Shown one piece after another: positions 44,608 to 52,830 of a DNA stretch of 64,000 nt (positions are counted from its first letter, which is position 1; each line of letters starts with the position of its first letter). Source of the stretch: Persicitalea jodogahamensis. GTDB taxonomy: Bacteria; Bacteroidota; Bacteroidia; Cytophagales; Spirosomataceae. Made by a program: the position numbers and the translations under genes. The stretch is taken from positions 413,439 through 477,438 of the forward strand of contig NZ_BMXF01000002.1 of the NCBI RefSeq assembly GCF_014651615.1, read 5' to 3'. The notes beneath the pieces are model-generated. The model was given only the letters and a program-made list of their open reading frames with translations. It made no database searches and was not told the origin of the DNA.

Positions 44608-46110
44608 ATGGGAATCAGATCATGGCTAAGCCGCCCGCTGGCGCACCACATCGTAAAAAAACAACGCCGCTGGATGGCAAATGGCCCGGCCGTACAGGCC
44701 GCTTGGCGGGAAAAGTTGGTAACAAAGGCCACCGGTACGCGCTTCGGCAAGGACCATGCCTTTCAGAAAGTAAAAACGTACGATGAGTTCAAAGACGCCG
44801 TTCCCATTCGGGACTATGAAGATTTAAAGCCTTACGTGGAGCATATCCTGCATGGCGAACAAAACGTACTTTGGCCAGGCCAACCCGCGTACTTTGCCAA
44901 AACCTCCGGTACTACTTCGGGGGTCAAGTACATTCCCATTACCTCCGATTCGCTGCCCAACCACATCAATTCTGCCCGTGACGCACTGCTCAACTACGTC
45001 CACGAGACGGGTAGAGCGGAGTTTCTGGACAAGAAACTAATTTTTCTTTCCGGAAGTCCCGAGCTGGAAAAGAAAGCGGGTATCAACATAGGACGGCTGT
45101 CGGGTATCGCGAATCACCACGTTCCAGGCTACCTGCGTACCAACCAGCTTCCGAGTTATGAAACCAACTGTATTGAAGATTGGGAGACGAAGCTGGAGCG
45201 AATCATCGACGAAACCATCGATCAGCGCATGTCGCTCATTTCGGGTATTCCGCCTTGGGTTCAGATGTACTTTGATCGCATCCGCGCCCGCACGGGCAAA
45301 GAAATCAAGGATGTATTTCCTGATTTTTCGCTGTTCGTTTACGGCGGTGTGAACTTTGAACCCTACCGGGCCAAACTATACGAATCCATCGGCAAGCGCA
45401 TCGATTCGGTCGAGACCTATCCGGCGTCCGAAGGCTTTATCGCCTATCAGGACACTCAAACAGAGGAAGGTTTGCTGCTCCTGCTTGACTCGGGCATTTT
45501 CTTTGAGTTCATTCCCGTCGAAAATTTTTTTGATGAAAAACCCAAGCGGCTTTCTATCGCCGAGGTGGAGGTAGGTAAAAACTACGCGGTCATCATCAAC
45601 AGTAATGCCGGACTATGGGGGTATTCCTTAGGAGATACGGTGAAGTTCGTGTCTACCAATCCTTACCGGATTCTGGTCACGGGACGCATCAAGCATTTCA
45701 TTTCGGCTTTTGGTGAGCACGTCATCGGCGAGGAAATAGAAAAAGCGCTGCAATACGCCATGCAGCGACACCCCGAGGTAGAGGTGACCGAATGTACCGT
45801 AGCCCCGATGGTCGCGCCCCCTGAGGGCGGGCTGCCCTACCACGAGTGGCTTATCGAATTCGGGATGCCGCCCAACAACATGGCTGGCTTTGCCAGAGAT
45901 CTGGACAAACGCCTGACAGAGCTGAATGTGTACTACGACGACCTGATTTCAGGTTCTATATTGAAACCTTTGGTAATTACCCCCCTGCCGAAAAACGCTT
46001 TCATTAATTACATGCGTTCGCAAGGGAAGCTGGGTGGACAAAACAAAGTACCCAGGCTCTCGAATGATCGCAAGGTTGCGGAAGGGCTTATGTCAGCTTC
46101 GAATGAGTGA
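44608..46110 (+). CDS. GH3-family acyl-adenylating enzyme
   Basis: A protein of 500 residues starting at the ATG at 44608 (MGIRSWLSRPLAHHIVKK); frames further up to 44527 lack family similarity. It has the GH3 auxin-responsive fold of the ANL superfamily: ATP motif FAKTSGTTSGVKYIPIT, LFVYGGVNFEPYRAKL, VETYPASEGFIAYQ, YSLGDTVKF, ITGRIKHFIS-like VTGRIKHFISAFGEHV. GH3 enzymes join carboxylates to amino acids; bacterial substrates are mostly unknown. A TACCTTTA box at 44594-44601 lies so close to the ATG that the mRNA may be nearly leaderless. The final SNE-stop lies in a repeat word. Confidence 0.88.
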   Translation: MGIRSWLSRPLAHHIVKKQRRWMANGPAVQAAWREKLVTKATGTRFGKDHAFQKVKTYDEFKDAVPIRDYEDLKPYVEHILHGEQNVLWPGQPAYFAKTSGTTSGVKYIPITSDSLPNHINSARDALLNYVHETGRAEFLDKKLIFLSGSPELEKKAGINIGRLSGIANHHVPGYLRTNQLPSYETNCIEDWETKLERIIDETIDQRMSLISGIPPWVQMYFDRIRARTGKEIKDVFPDFSLFVYGGVNFEPYRAKLYESIGKRIDSVETYPASEGFIAYQDTQTEEGLLLLLDSGIFFEFIPVENFFDEKPKRLSIAEVEVGKNYAVIINSNAGLWGYSLGDTVKFVSTNPYRILVTGRIKHFISAFGEHVIGEEIEKALQYAMQRHPEVEVTECTVAPMVAPPEGGLPYHEWLIEFGMPPNNMAGFARDLDKRLTELNVYYDDLISGSILKPLVITPLPKNAFINYMRSQGKLGGQNKVPRLSNDRKVAEGLMSASNE

Positions 46111-46164
46111 ACGGTGGGTACAGATGGTATCCTTTCAATCACTCTTTCAAAATCAAAATGAATG
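46101..46164 (+). repeat. GAATGAGTGA inverted element between GH3 gene and dxr
   Basis: GAATGAGTGA (46101-46110) is inverted at 46139-46148 with 9 of 10 matches, followed by TTCAAAATC as in the elements at 2101 and 10907. The left copy contains the GH3 gene's TGA stop (46108-46110). The dxr ATG (46162) lies in a further AATGAGT copy. Confidence 0.55.
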
Positions 46165-47325
46165 AGTAAAAAACAAATTGCCTTACTGGGCTCTACGGGT
46201 TCCATCGGCACCCAGACGTTGGACGTGATTGCCGCGCATTCCGACGTTTTTTCTGTGACGGTACTCACAGCGCAAAACAACGCCGATCTTTTGATTGAGC
46301 AGGCTGCGCAGTTTCGCCCGCAGGTTGTGGTGATCGGGAATGAGACTCTGCGCCCGAAGGTAGCTTCGGCTCTCGCGCCCCTGGGTATCGAGGTATACGC
46401 AGGGAAAGAAGCGCTGGCGTCGGTTGCGGAGTCGGACCATGTCGATATAGTATTGACCGCACTGGTTGGTTATTCTGGTCTGTTACCCACCATGCGGGCT
46501 ATAAAGGCAGGAAAAGACATTGCTTTGGCCAACAAAGAAACGCTCGTCGTAGCAGGCGAATTGATCGCCGATCTTGCCAGGGAAAATAAGGTGGCAATCC
46601 TGCCCGTGGACTCGGAACATTCGGCTATCTTCCAATGTCTGGTGGGAGAAGAGCAAAACCCGATCGAGAAAATCATTCTGACCGCTTCGGGTGGTCCGTT
46701 CCGGGGCAAAGACCGCACCTTTTTAGCCAATGTCACAAAGGCGCAGGCCCTGAAACACCCCAACTGGACAATGGGGGCCAAGATTACAATCGACTCCGCC
46801 ACCCTGATGAACAAAGGGCTGGAGGTAATCGAGGCCAAATGGCTTTTTGATCTTACGCCCGGGCAGATTGATGTGGTAGTTCATCCGCAAAGCATCATCC
46901 ACTCCATGGTGCAGTTTGAGGATGGCAGCATCAAAGCTCAAATGGGGTTGCCCGATATGCGACTGCCGATTCAGTACGCCTTGGGTTATCCGCACCGCTT
47001 GCGGGCCGATTTTCCGCGCTTTGATTTTACGCAGTACCCATCGCTGACTTTCGAGAAACCCGATACCGGTACCTTCCGTAATTTATCACTTGCTTTCGAG
47101 GCGTTGACGAAAGGGGGCAACCTGCCGTGTGTTATCAATGCCGCAAACGAAGTGGCGGTAGCCGCTTTCCTGAACGACGAAATCGGGTTTCTGGAAATAT
47201 CGGATGTTATCGAAGGCTGCGCGATGAAAGTTGCTTTCGTAAAAAAACCGGATTATCAGGACTACGTGGCGAGCGATACCGAAGCCCGCCGAGTGGCGGC
47301 AGAGCTAGTCCACGCGAGCGTATGA
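46162..47325 (+). CDS. dxr: 1-deoxy-D-xylulose 5-phosphate reductoisomerase
   Basis: A protein of 387 residues, the second step of the MEP isoprenoid pathway (NADPH, Mn2+). It has the NADPH motif ALLGSTGSIGTQTLDV, substrate and metal part LPVDSEHSAIFQCL, LTASGGPFRG, and HPNWTMGAKITIDSATLMNKGLEVIEAKWLF. Length is standard. Its last codons overlap the ATG of the next gene. Confidence 0.97.
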   Translation: MSKKQIALLGSTGSIGTQTLDVIAAHSDVFSVTVLTAQNNADLLIEQAAQFRPQVVVIGNETLRPKVASALAPLGIEVYAGKEALASVAESDHVDIVLTALVGYSGLLPTMRAIKAGKDIALANKETLVVAGELIADLARENKVAILPVDSEHSAIFQCLVGEEQNPIEKIILTASGGPFRGKDRTFLANVTKAQALKHPNWTMGAKITIDSATLMNKGLEVIEAKWLFDLTPGQIDVVVHPQSIIHSMVQFEDGSIKAQMGLPDMRLPIQYALGYPHRLRADFPRFDFTQYPSLTFEKPDTGTFRNLSLAFEALTKGGNLPCVINAANEVAVAAFLNDEIGFLEISDVIEGCAMKVAFVKKPDYQDYVASDTEARRVAAELVHASV

Positions 47326-47783
47326 GCCAGATACTATTGCTTAAGTATCTGTCAGTCATTATCTCGTCGGCGCTAAAATTTGTTGCCGGACCACTCACCG
47401 CCCTTGCGCTGGGACTAACCTGGTATGAAGCAGCCTTGTGTTCGGCAGCAGGTATGATGGTCAGCGTGTTAACATTTACTTACGTTGGTAAGGGAGTACA
47501 AGTGCTCATAAAGCGCTGGCGAAAAACACCAGCAAAACGTTTCAGCAAGTCCAGCCGCCTGGCCGTTCGCATTTGGAAGCGATTTGGAATCATCGGCATC
47601 GCCATTCTTACCCCTCTGCTTTTCACGCCCATCGGCGGGACAATTATCGCGGTAGCTTTTCGTGTTCCAAGGCGGGAAATTTTTCTGTGGATGCTGATCA
47701 GCGGCCTGTCGGTGGGATCTGCGTTGAGCTTTGCGATATACAAGCTTTATTTCCTGAAAGACTGGCTGGCTGGTTTCTTTTGA
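47322..47783 (+). CDS. Small multi-pass membrane protein coupled to dxr
   Basis: A protein of 153 residues from the ATG at 47322, overlapping the dxr stop as ATGA; longer frames overlapping dxr are shadows. It has about four hydrophobic helices (LKYLSVIISSALKFVAGPL, AALCSAAGMMVSVLTFTYVG, GIIGIAILTPLLFTPIGGTIIAV, IFLWMLISGLSVGSALSFA) and a basic loop (KRWRKTPAKRFSKSSR). It resembles small-multidrug-like or DedA-like hypothetical proteins only loosely. Function unknown; coupling to dxr means equal expression. Confidence 0.75.
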   Translation: MSQILLLKYLSVIISSALKFVAGPLTALALGLTWYEAALCSAAGMMVSVLTFTYVGKGVQVLIKRWRKTPAKRFSKSSRLAVRIWKRFGIIGIAILTPLLFTPIGGTIIAVAFRVPRREIFLWMLISGLSVGSALSFAIYKLYFLKDWLAGFF

Positions 47784-47898
47784 GATTAAACCGGGACGCT
47801 CCGTGGCGCATAAAACGACCAGGCGACAAAGTTGGTTTGTCTGAACAAGTAAAGTCGGAAAAGTATCGATTTTGCCCTCATTTAACCCTTAACCAGAT

Positions 47899-48663
47899 TT
47901 ATCGGCTGACGGGCTTTTCAGATCGTTTGGATTTTTTCATAAAATCACCTTGCGAAAAGTATTTTTCGATCAGGCAATACATTAATATAAAAAAATAGCG
48001 ACTCCCCATTTCCTTGATTTTCAGCTTCGATACGCCATACTTTCGATTCGTCCAGCTATTGGGTACGATGGCGTAGCTATACCCCCGCACAATGGCTTTC
48101 AAAGGTAACTCAATGGTGAGGTTAAAGTGGGGTGAAAGAAAAGGCCGGATGCCCTCGATGGTCTCGCGGCGATATAGTTTGAAGGCATTCGTCGTGTCGT
48201 TATAGCTGATGCCCATCACTACGCGCACGATGAAGTTGGCAATGCGGTTGATGAATTTCTTGACCTTCGGGTAATCCACTACCTTACCGCCTTTGGACCA
48301 CCGTGAGCCGAACACGCAGTCGTAGTTACCTTCCAGCATTTTGAAATAGTACTTTATCAGGTCTTCCGGGTCGTCCGACATGTCGGCCATAAATATCGCC
48401 ACGCAGTCGCCCGTAAAGCGATCCAGGCCATACCGTACCGCGTAGCCAAAGCCATTGGGACCCAGATTGGTAAAGTAAACCAGTTCAGGAATTTCTTCCG
48501 AGAGCTCGTCAAGTACCCGCAGTGTTCCGTCTTTGGAATTGTCATTGGTTACGCAGATTTCGTGTGGCACGTGGTACTTTTTCAGAGTGGCGTGCAACGC
48601 CCGTAAGGTGTGCGTGATAGATTCCTCTTCGTTATAGGCCGGAATGACGACGCTTAATTTCAT
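47899..48663 (-). CDS. Family 2 glycosyltransferase, DPM1-like
   Basis: A protein of 254 residues from the ATG at 48663 (MKLSVVIPAYNEEESI); upstream codons to 48702 do not fit. It has a GT-A fold with the nucleotide part CVTNDNSKDGT, the DXD-like MADMSDDPED, and FGSRWSKGGKVVDYPKVKKF. It matches polyprenyl-phosphate mannose/glucose synthases but has no C-terminal membrane helices. It probably charges a lipid carrier or adds a sugar at the inner membrane. A CAAATTTG box about 27 bases upstream is a one-mismatch -7 element. Confidence 0.9.
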   Translation of the reverse strand: MKLSVVIPAYNEEESITHTLRALHATLKKYHVPHEICVTNDNSKDGTLRVLDELSEEIPELVYFTNLGPNGFGYAVRYGLDRFTGDCVAIFMADMSDDPEDLIKYYFKMLEGNYDCVFGSRWSKGGKVVDYPKVKKFINRIANFIVRVVMGISYNDTTNAFKLYRRETIEGIRPFLSPHFNLTIELPLKAIVRGYSYAIVPNSWTNRKYGVSKLKIKEMGSRYFFILMYCLIEKYFSQGDFMKKSKRSEKPVSR

Positions 48664-48754
48664 GCAGTAAATAACTGGATTTGAATCGGCAAATTTGGGC
48701 ATTCCAGCGGGAATTTCCTAGATGGATCATTTTTCCGGTTGACTACTTTACCGC

Positions 48755-48762
48755 TACCTTTG
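48755..48762 (+). promoter_or_regulatory. -7 element of the methyltransferase gene
   Basis: TACCTTTG is an exact TAnnTTTG match 65 bases upstream of the ATG at 48827. A TTGAC lies 13 bases before it, a short spacing. Confidence 0.5.
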
Positions 48763-48826
48763 GCCGGAGCAGACCGTAGCACGCCCTTGTTGACAAAATA
48801 AATTCCCTGACACTTTATCCAGAGTA

Positions 48827-49762
48827 ATGAAAAGATCACCTTCCTCAGGCAAGAAAGGCCACTCCGAAGACTTTTTTGGCGATTACCGCGATTTCTGGTG
48901 GAACGAGAGTTTTTTGAAATTACTGGCTAAAAGACTCCAACTGGATCAACTCCATAGCATGCTGGACGTGGGATGCGGACAATGCCACTGGAGTAAATTG
49001 CTGGTAGAGTACCTTGGCACGACGGAGCACGAACCTAGGCGGGTCGCTGGCGTAGACAATGACCGCAAGTGGGCAAAGGGCAGCCCGCAATTACGCCACT
49101 ACTTCACGGAAAAGGGGGTAAAATTTGAATTGAAAAAAGCCGAGGCAGACGAGCTTCCCTACGATGATGCTACCTTCGACCTCGTGACCTGCCAGACACT
49201 GCTGATCCATGTCCCCGATCCGGTAGCGGTAATTGCCGAAATGCAGCGTGTGCTGCGTCCCGGTGGGATTATCCTCTGTGTGGAGCCCAACAATCTGGTA
49301 CAGAGCCTTACCCGTAGTTCTATTTCCAGCAACGATCCCATCGATCAGGTGCTGGATCATGTCAAGTACGCGCTACTTTTTGAGCGGGGTAAGAAAAAAC
49401 TTGGCCAGGGCGACAACTCCCTGGGCGACCTGGTGCCAGGGATGTTGGCCCAGGCAGGTTTCGAGAATATCGATGTGCGCCTTTCCGATAAGGCCATAGC
49501 CATGTACCCACCCTACGACACCCCGGAGCAACGCGCCACTATGCGGCAGTGGCGGCACGGTGACCGCTGGACATCCGTCGAGTACACCGATTATGATTAT
49601 TTCAAAGCCCTGGGGCCGGAGTCACTGGAATTTTACGAGAATTACGTTCGCAGGTACGCTCACCTGGGCGAGCGCACCGAACGTTATATCGACGCCAACA
49701 AGTACCATTCGGCGGGCGGGGCGATGATGTACGTAGTGTCGGGAACGAAAACCGATGGCTAA
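48827..49762 (+). CDS. Class I SAM-dependent methyltransferase
   Basis: A protein of 311 residues. The SAM motif I MLDVGCGQCHWSKLL is at about 45-59, motif II/III around VAGVDND and ADELPYDDATFDLVTCQTLLIH, then VLRPGGIILCVEPNNLV. The C-terminal third (EYTDYDYFKALGPESLEFYENYVRRYAHLG) is an extra helical part. The substrate is unknown. The stop TAA lies in a TAATGAATGATAGG repeat word. Transcribed alone, convergent with mcrC. Confidence 0.9.
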   Translation: MKRSPSSGKKGHSEDFFGDYRDFWWNESFLKLLAKRLQLDQLHSMLDVGCGQCHWSKLLVEYLGTTEHEPRRVAGVDNDRKWAKGSPQLRHYFTEKGVKFELKKAEADELPYDDATFDLVTCQTLLIHVPDPVAVIAEMQRVLRPGGIILCVEPNNLVQSLTRSSISSNDPIDQVLDHVKYALLFERGKKKLGQGDNSLGDLVPGMLAQAGFENIDVRLSDKAIAMYPPYDTPEQRATMRQWRHGDRWTSVEYTDYDYFKALGPESLEFYENYVRRYAHLGERTERYIDANKYHSAGGAMMYVVSGTKTDG

Positions 49763-49781
49763 TGAATGATAGGGCAAGCAA

Positions 49782-51053
49782 TCAAATCATCCAGCTCTTC
49801 CATAGTTGATCGACCATCGTTGCTGCACTTACCGACAAATCAGCGGGAAGCAGATGTAGCGGCAGATGGGGCTCGTAGGAAAGTGGGGCGGGGACGGCGG
49901 CAAAATCGTTAGTTTTTGGATAAACCAAAGCCAGACTGACTCTGCCCGAACCCGCAGCATACCGCTGACCGTAGGCATAAAGTTGATAGAGATCACTTTG
50001 GGCAAGACTGGCAATTTTAGAGCCGTTTTCTTGTACCAATTTCCATTTCGTATCCAGTATCCATATATCGTTGCCCCGGCGCACCACCACATCGGGGCGG
50101 AGTCGATGTGCAGGCTCGCCCCGGGCATTATACAGCAGATAATGTGGTGATTCCTGGATACTCACTTCATATTCAGCGGGAAGGTACTTTCTCAAACTTC
50201 GGGCGATGTAGTTTTCAAACAAAAACTGAGTCGGGAAGAGCAGTCCCGGCAGTATGTTGTGGCCTCCCCCGACTGCCGGGGCCCGCCCGCCGAGCAGCCA
50301 TTCGGCCCAGGGCCAAAGCCAGGCGTAGTCGCGGAAAGTCCGGTTTTGGTGTCGGGCCAGCCGTAGGTCTTGCTGCCAATCGAAAGAAGTCGGAACTTCT
50401 TCCAAAAAAAACAAATACTGCCGTACCAAACGAGCGTGACTTCCGAAGCGGAGGGTTTGTAAACAAGATTTCAGTACCCGATTGGGTGCGTGGTCGCGGG
50501 TTCTCTCGGCGAAGGTGACGGGAAGCCGCTCGGGATGCGTCGCCAGGGCCAAAGGGTTGTCTTGAAGCCTTAATTTCCCTCTCACGAAGGGCTGCTCTGT
50601 TTCCAGGTTCTGGTAGTCAGTCTGAAGTCCGCGGTGCAGTACTTTGGCGGCTCGTTGCAGAAAAAGTGCCGCCAAAGCATCGGGCAGCGGGAAGCGGGCC
50701 AGTTGACCAAGCCGGGCTTCGGGCATGGGTAGTAGTTTCAATTCGGGCACGCTCAGCAGCATTCGCAGCAGGGCAAGCCGGGCCGCGGCAATTGACTCCG
50801 GCGAAAAATCGGAAGCAATTTTGGGTAAAACTTCGATACCCACCGAGCCGGCAGCTTGCAGCAGACCGACATACGGCCCCATCCGTAAACTTGCACGACC
50901 TCGTTGTACGGAATAGCGCAACACGGGTTCGGCGTCGTCGCGCAGGGCAAAGGCTTTCAAAGCCAGAAATACGGCTTCGGGCAGTACCAGGTCCGCCGGG
51001 CTGGCACTTGGCCCGTAGGTGAGGGTCGAGTTTTCGGTGGCGAGGTGGAGCAA
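49782..51053 (-). CDS. McrC-family nuclease subunit, without McrB
   Basis: A protein of 423 residues from a TTG at 51053; no ATG exists between the in-frame stop at 51069-51071 and the first family-like residues, so the start is uncertain. It has an N-terminal DUF-like wing (1-80), helical middle, and a C-terminal PD-(D/E)xK nuclease: E280 (FEN), P320-D321 (RPDVVV), and D334-T-K336 (ILDTK). McrC cuts modified DNA only together with the AAA+ GTPase McrB, which is absent: the upstream gene is an acyltransferase. It may be a solitary nuclease or a decaying remnant. Confidence 0.82.
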   Translation of the reverse strand: MLHLATENSTLTYGPSASPADLVLPEAVFLALKAFALRDDAEPVLRYSVQRGRASLRMGPYVGLLQAAGSVGIEVLPKIASDFSPESIAAARLALLRMLLSVPELKLLPMPEARLGQLARFPLPDALAALFLQRAAKVLHRGLQTDYQNLETEQPFVRGKLRLQDNPLALATHPERLPVTFAERTRDHAPNRVLKSCLQTLRFGSHARLVRQYLFFLEEVPTSFDWQQDLRLARHQNRTFRDYAWLWPWAEWLLGGRAPAVGGGHNILPGLLFPTQFLFENYIARSLRKYLPAEYEVSIQESPHYLLYNARGEPAHRLRPDVVVRRGNDIWILDTKWKLVQENGSKIASLAQSDLYQLYAYGQRYAAGSGRVSLALVYPKTNDFAAVPAPLSYEPHLPLHLLPADLSVSAATMVDQLWKSWMI

Positions 51054-51106
51054 TGGCAGAAAAATTATTTATAGGAAAGGCTATATGAGAATTTGCCCGT
51101 AGTCAA

Positions 51107-52180
51107 TTAAGACGAGCGAGGCTGATACCGGGTAAGCTTACCTTTAAAAAACGCAGCGACTGGATTTTCCAGGTACTTGTACACGAGCCAGGAAACCAAC
51201 GCAATAAATAAGAAATAGCCTGTCCACCCTAGCCACTTATACAAAAAACTGAAAAGCCCGAGATGCAACAGGTAAAAGGCATACGATGATTTCCCCAGCT
51301 CCTGCATGACGGTGGAGGCTAGCAATTTCTTCAGCGGCGAATCTTCGATGATCAACCCGGTCATAAGTGTGGCAAAAGAAATAGGCATCACGAAGTGACT
51401 CCAGAACAAGGAATTATTCCAGGAATCACGGTCGGCCAGGTACGCTGAAGTCATCATGAATAGTACTGTTCCGTATAAAATCAATCCGGTGTAAGTCAGC
51501 GCGGGGAATGTAAAAGTTGGAACTCGTTCTTTCCTGAAGCAAAGGAACAATCCAAAGCCCGAGAAGAAATCCCAGCAATGTCCCCAGAAAGTGTAGTGAA
51601 CCAAAAAGGGAATGTTTTCTAAAAAGCGTCCCGTATCTGCGCCCCATAAATACAAAAAGTACCCCATAGCAGCGATGAGGCAAAGGGTGATAAAAAACCA
51701 ATGGAAACGGCGGTGAAGAAGCAGGATGGCGGGTAGTAAGAGATAAAAGATCTCTTCCACCGTAAGCGACCAGGTTTGCGCTACACCCGAAAATTTGTGC
51801 TGATCGGAGAAACCTTTGAGAAGAGTAATATTGAGTATATACTCTTTGAAGGGCTGTTCGTATTCTAGGCGTCCCAAAAAGTATAAAGCCAGAAAAGTAC
51901 CTGTCACTACTAAAAACAGGAGAGGAAATATACGGACGATCCTTCGCCTGAAATAGTCAGAAAGTCCTTGCCAAGACGAGAGTCGGGTATCGTAGTAGCG
52001 GTAACTCAACAAAAAACCGCTCAACACAAAAAACAACGAAACCCCCGTGTAGCCTTGCTGAGCCAGCCCGAAAAGAAAACTGCCCTTTAAAAAAGGATTG
52101 AAATGATGAATAAACACAAGCCAGGCCGCCACAGCGCGAAGTCCGGTCAGAGCGGGGATGTATTCTCTCAGTCCCAGCAC
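51107..52180 (-). CDS. OafA/Nod-type membrane acyltransferase (acyltransferase 3)
   Basis: A protein of 357 residues from a GTG at 52180 (LREYIPALTGLRAVAAWLVFIHHF). It has about ten transmembrane helices and the family motifs: catalytic HH in FIHHFNPF, YTGVSLFFVLSGFLLSYRY, RRIVRIFPLLF, SLTVEEIFYLLLPAILL. It transfers acyl groups to exported sugars or lipids. The first 13 bases overlap the end of thiN, so it is translated from the same mRNA. Confidence 0.9.
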   Translation of the reverse strand: MLGLREYIPALTGLRAVAAWLVFIHHFNPFLKGSFLFGLAQQGYTGVSLFFVLSGFLLSYRYYDTRLSSWQGLSDYFRRRIVRIFPLLFLVVTGTFLALYFLGRLEYEQPFKEYILNITLLKGFSDQHKFSGVAQTWSLTVEEIFYLLLPAILLLHRRFHWFFITLCLIAAMGYFLYLWGADTGRFLENIPFLVHYTFWGHCWDFFSGFGLFLCFRKERVPTFTFPALTYTGLILYGTVLFMMTSAYLADRDSWNNSLFWSHFVMPISFATLMTGLIIEDSPLKKLLASTVMQELGKSSYAFYLLHLGLFSFLYKWLGWTGYFLFIALVSWLVYKYLENPVAAFFKGKLTRYQPRSS

Positions 52181-52830
52181 TCCATAATCAGTAAATCCCC
52201 GTTCTTTGCCATGATGCGCACAAAACCATCGACATCGGCTTCATTGCTGTTGCCCGAGCGGTAGCCCAGCGAAAGTACCTCGTCGTTCAGGTTGTACTTC
52301 AAACCACTCGTAACGATCCCGCTCACCTCGCCGACAGGGATAAGCGAAAGGGGAGTGCCGGCGGTGTACCACTTCTCAAAAGTACCCACGAGCGGGAAAA
52401 TCTTGGAGTGGTCGTCGTACATCACCAGTTGGATGGCGGATTTATAGCGAACCAGGTTGGTGATGTTGGTGATGGCGTGGTCGGCGCGGCGGCCCGTGGC
52501 CCACACAATATTGGCCGCCGGAAAGCCGCGTTTGATCAGAAAGTCGATGGCTTTTTCGAGGTCGGTTTTGTTCTGGTCGGGCGTGGGGACGATTTCCAGT
52601 GGATGCTGCCGCGCGCGGATTGCGTCGAAGTTGTGCTCCTGGTCGAAGTCACCGAGCCAGGCATCTACTTTAATTTCGCGGTCAAGTACCCGGTAAATAG
52701 CGTGGTCAAGTACCACCACAAACGGACTCCATTCCAGCAGTTGGCCCAGCATTTCGTCGCTGCACGCCTCGCCGTTGGCAATGATGAGGGCGGGTTCCTG
52801 TTTCTCACGGACGATGTGGTGCGAACTCAC
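52168..52830 (-). CDS. thiN: Thiamine diphosphokinase
   Basis: A protein of 220 residues that forms thiamine diphosphate from thiamine and ATP. It has ALIIANGEACSDEML at the N-terminus, the acidic motif WLGDFDQ, DQNKTDLEKAIDFLIKRG and ATGRRADHAITNI, in the order of TPK enzymes. The start overlaps the mazG stop by four bases. No TPP riboswitch is seen upstream; it depends on the mazG transcript. Confidence 0.92.
   Translation of the reverse strand: MSSHHIVREKQEPALIIANGEACSDEMLGQLLEWSPFVVVLDHAIYRVLDREIKVDAWLGDFDQEHNFDAIRARQHPLEIVPTPDQNKTDLEKAIDFLIKRGFPAANIVWATGRRADHAITNITNLVRYKSAIQLVMYDDHSKIFPLVGTFEKWYTAGTPLSLIPVGEVSGIVTSGLKYNLNDEVLSLGYRSGNSNEADVDGFVRIMAKNGDLLIMECWD

Noticed and set aside
47127-47321. 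N-terminal extension of the membrane protein after dxr
   Set aside because: It lies out of frame inside dxr and is rich in R, G and S; the ATG at 47322 overlapping the dxr stop is the natural start.
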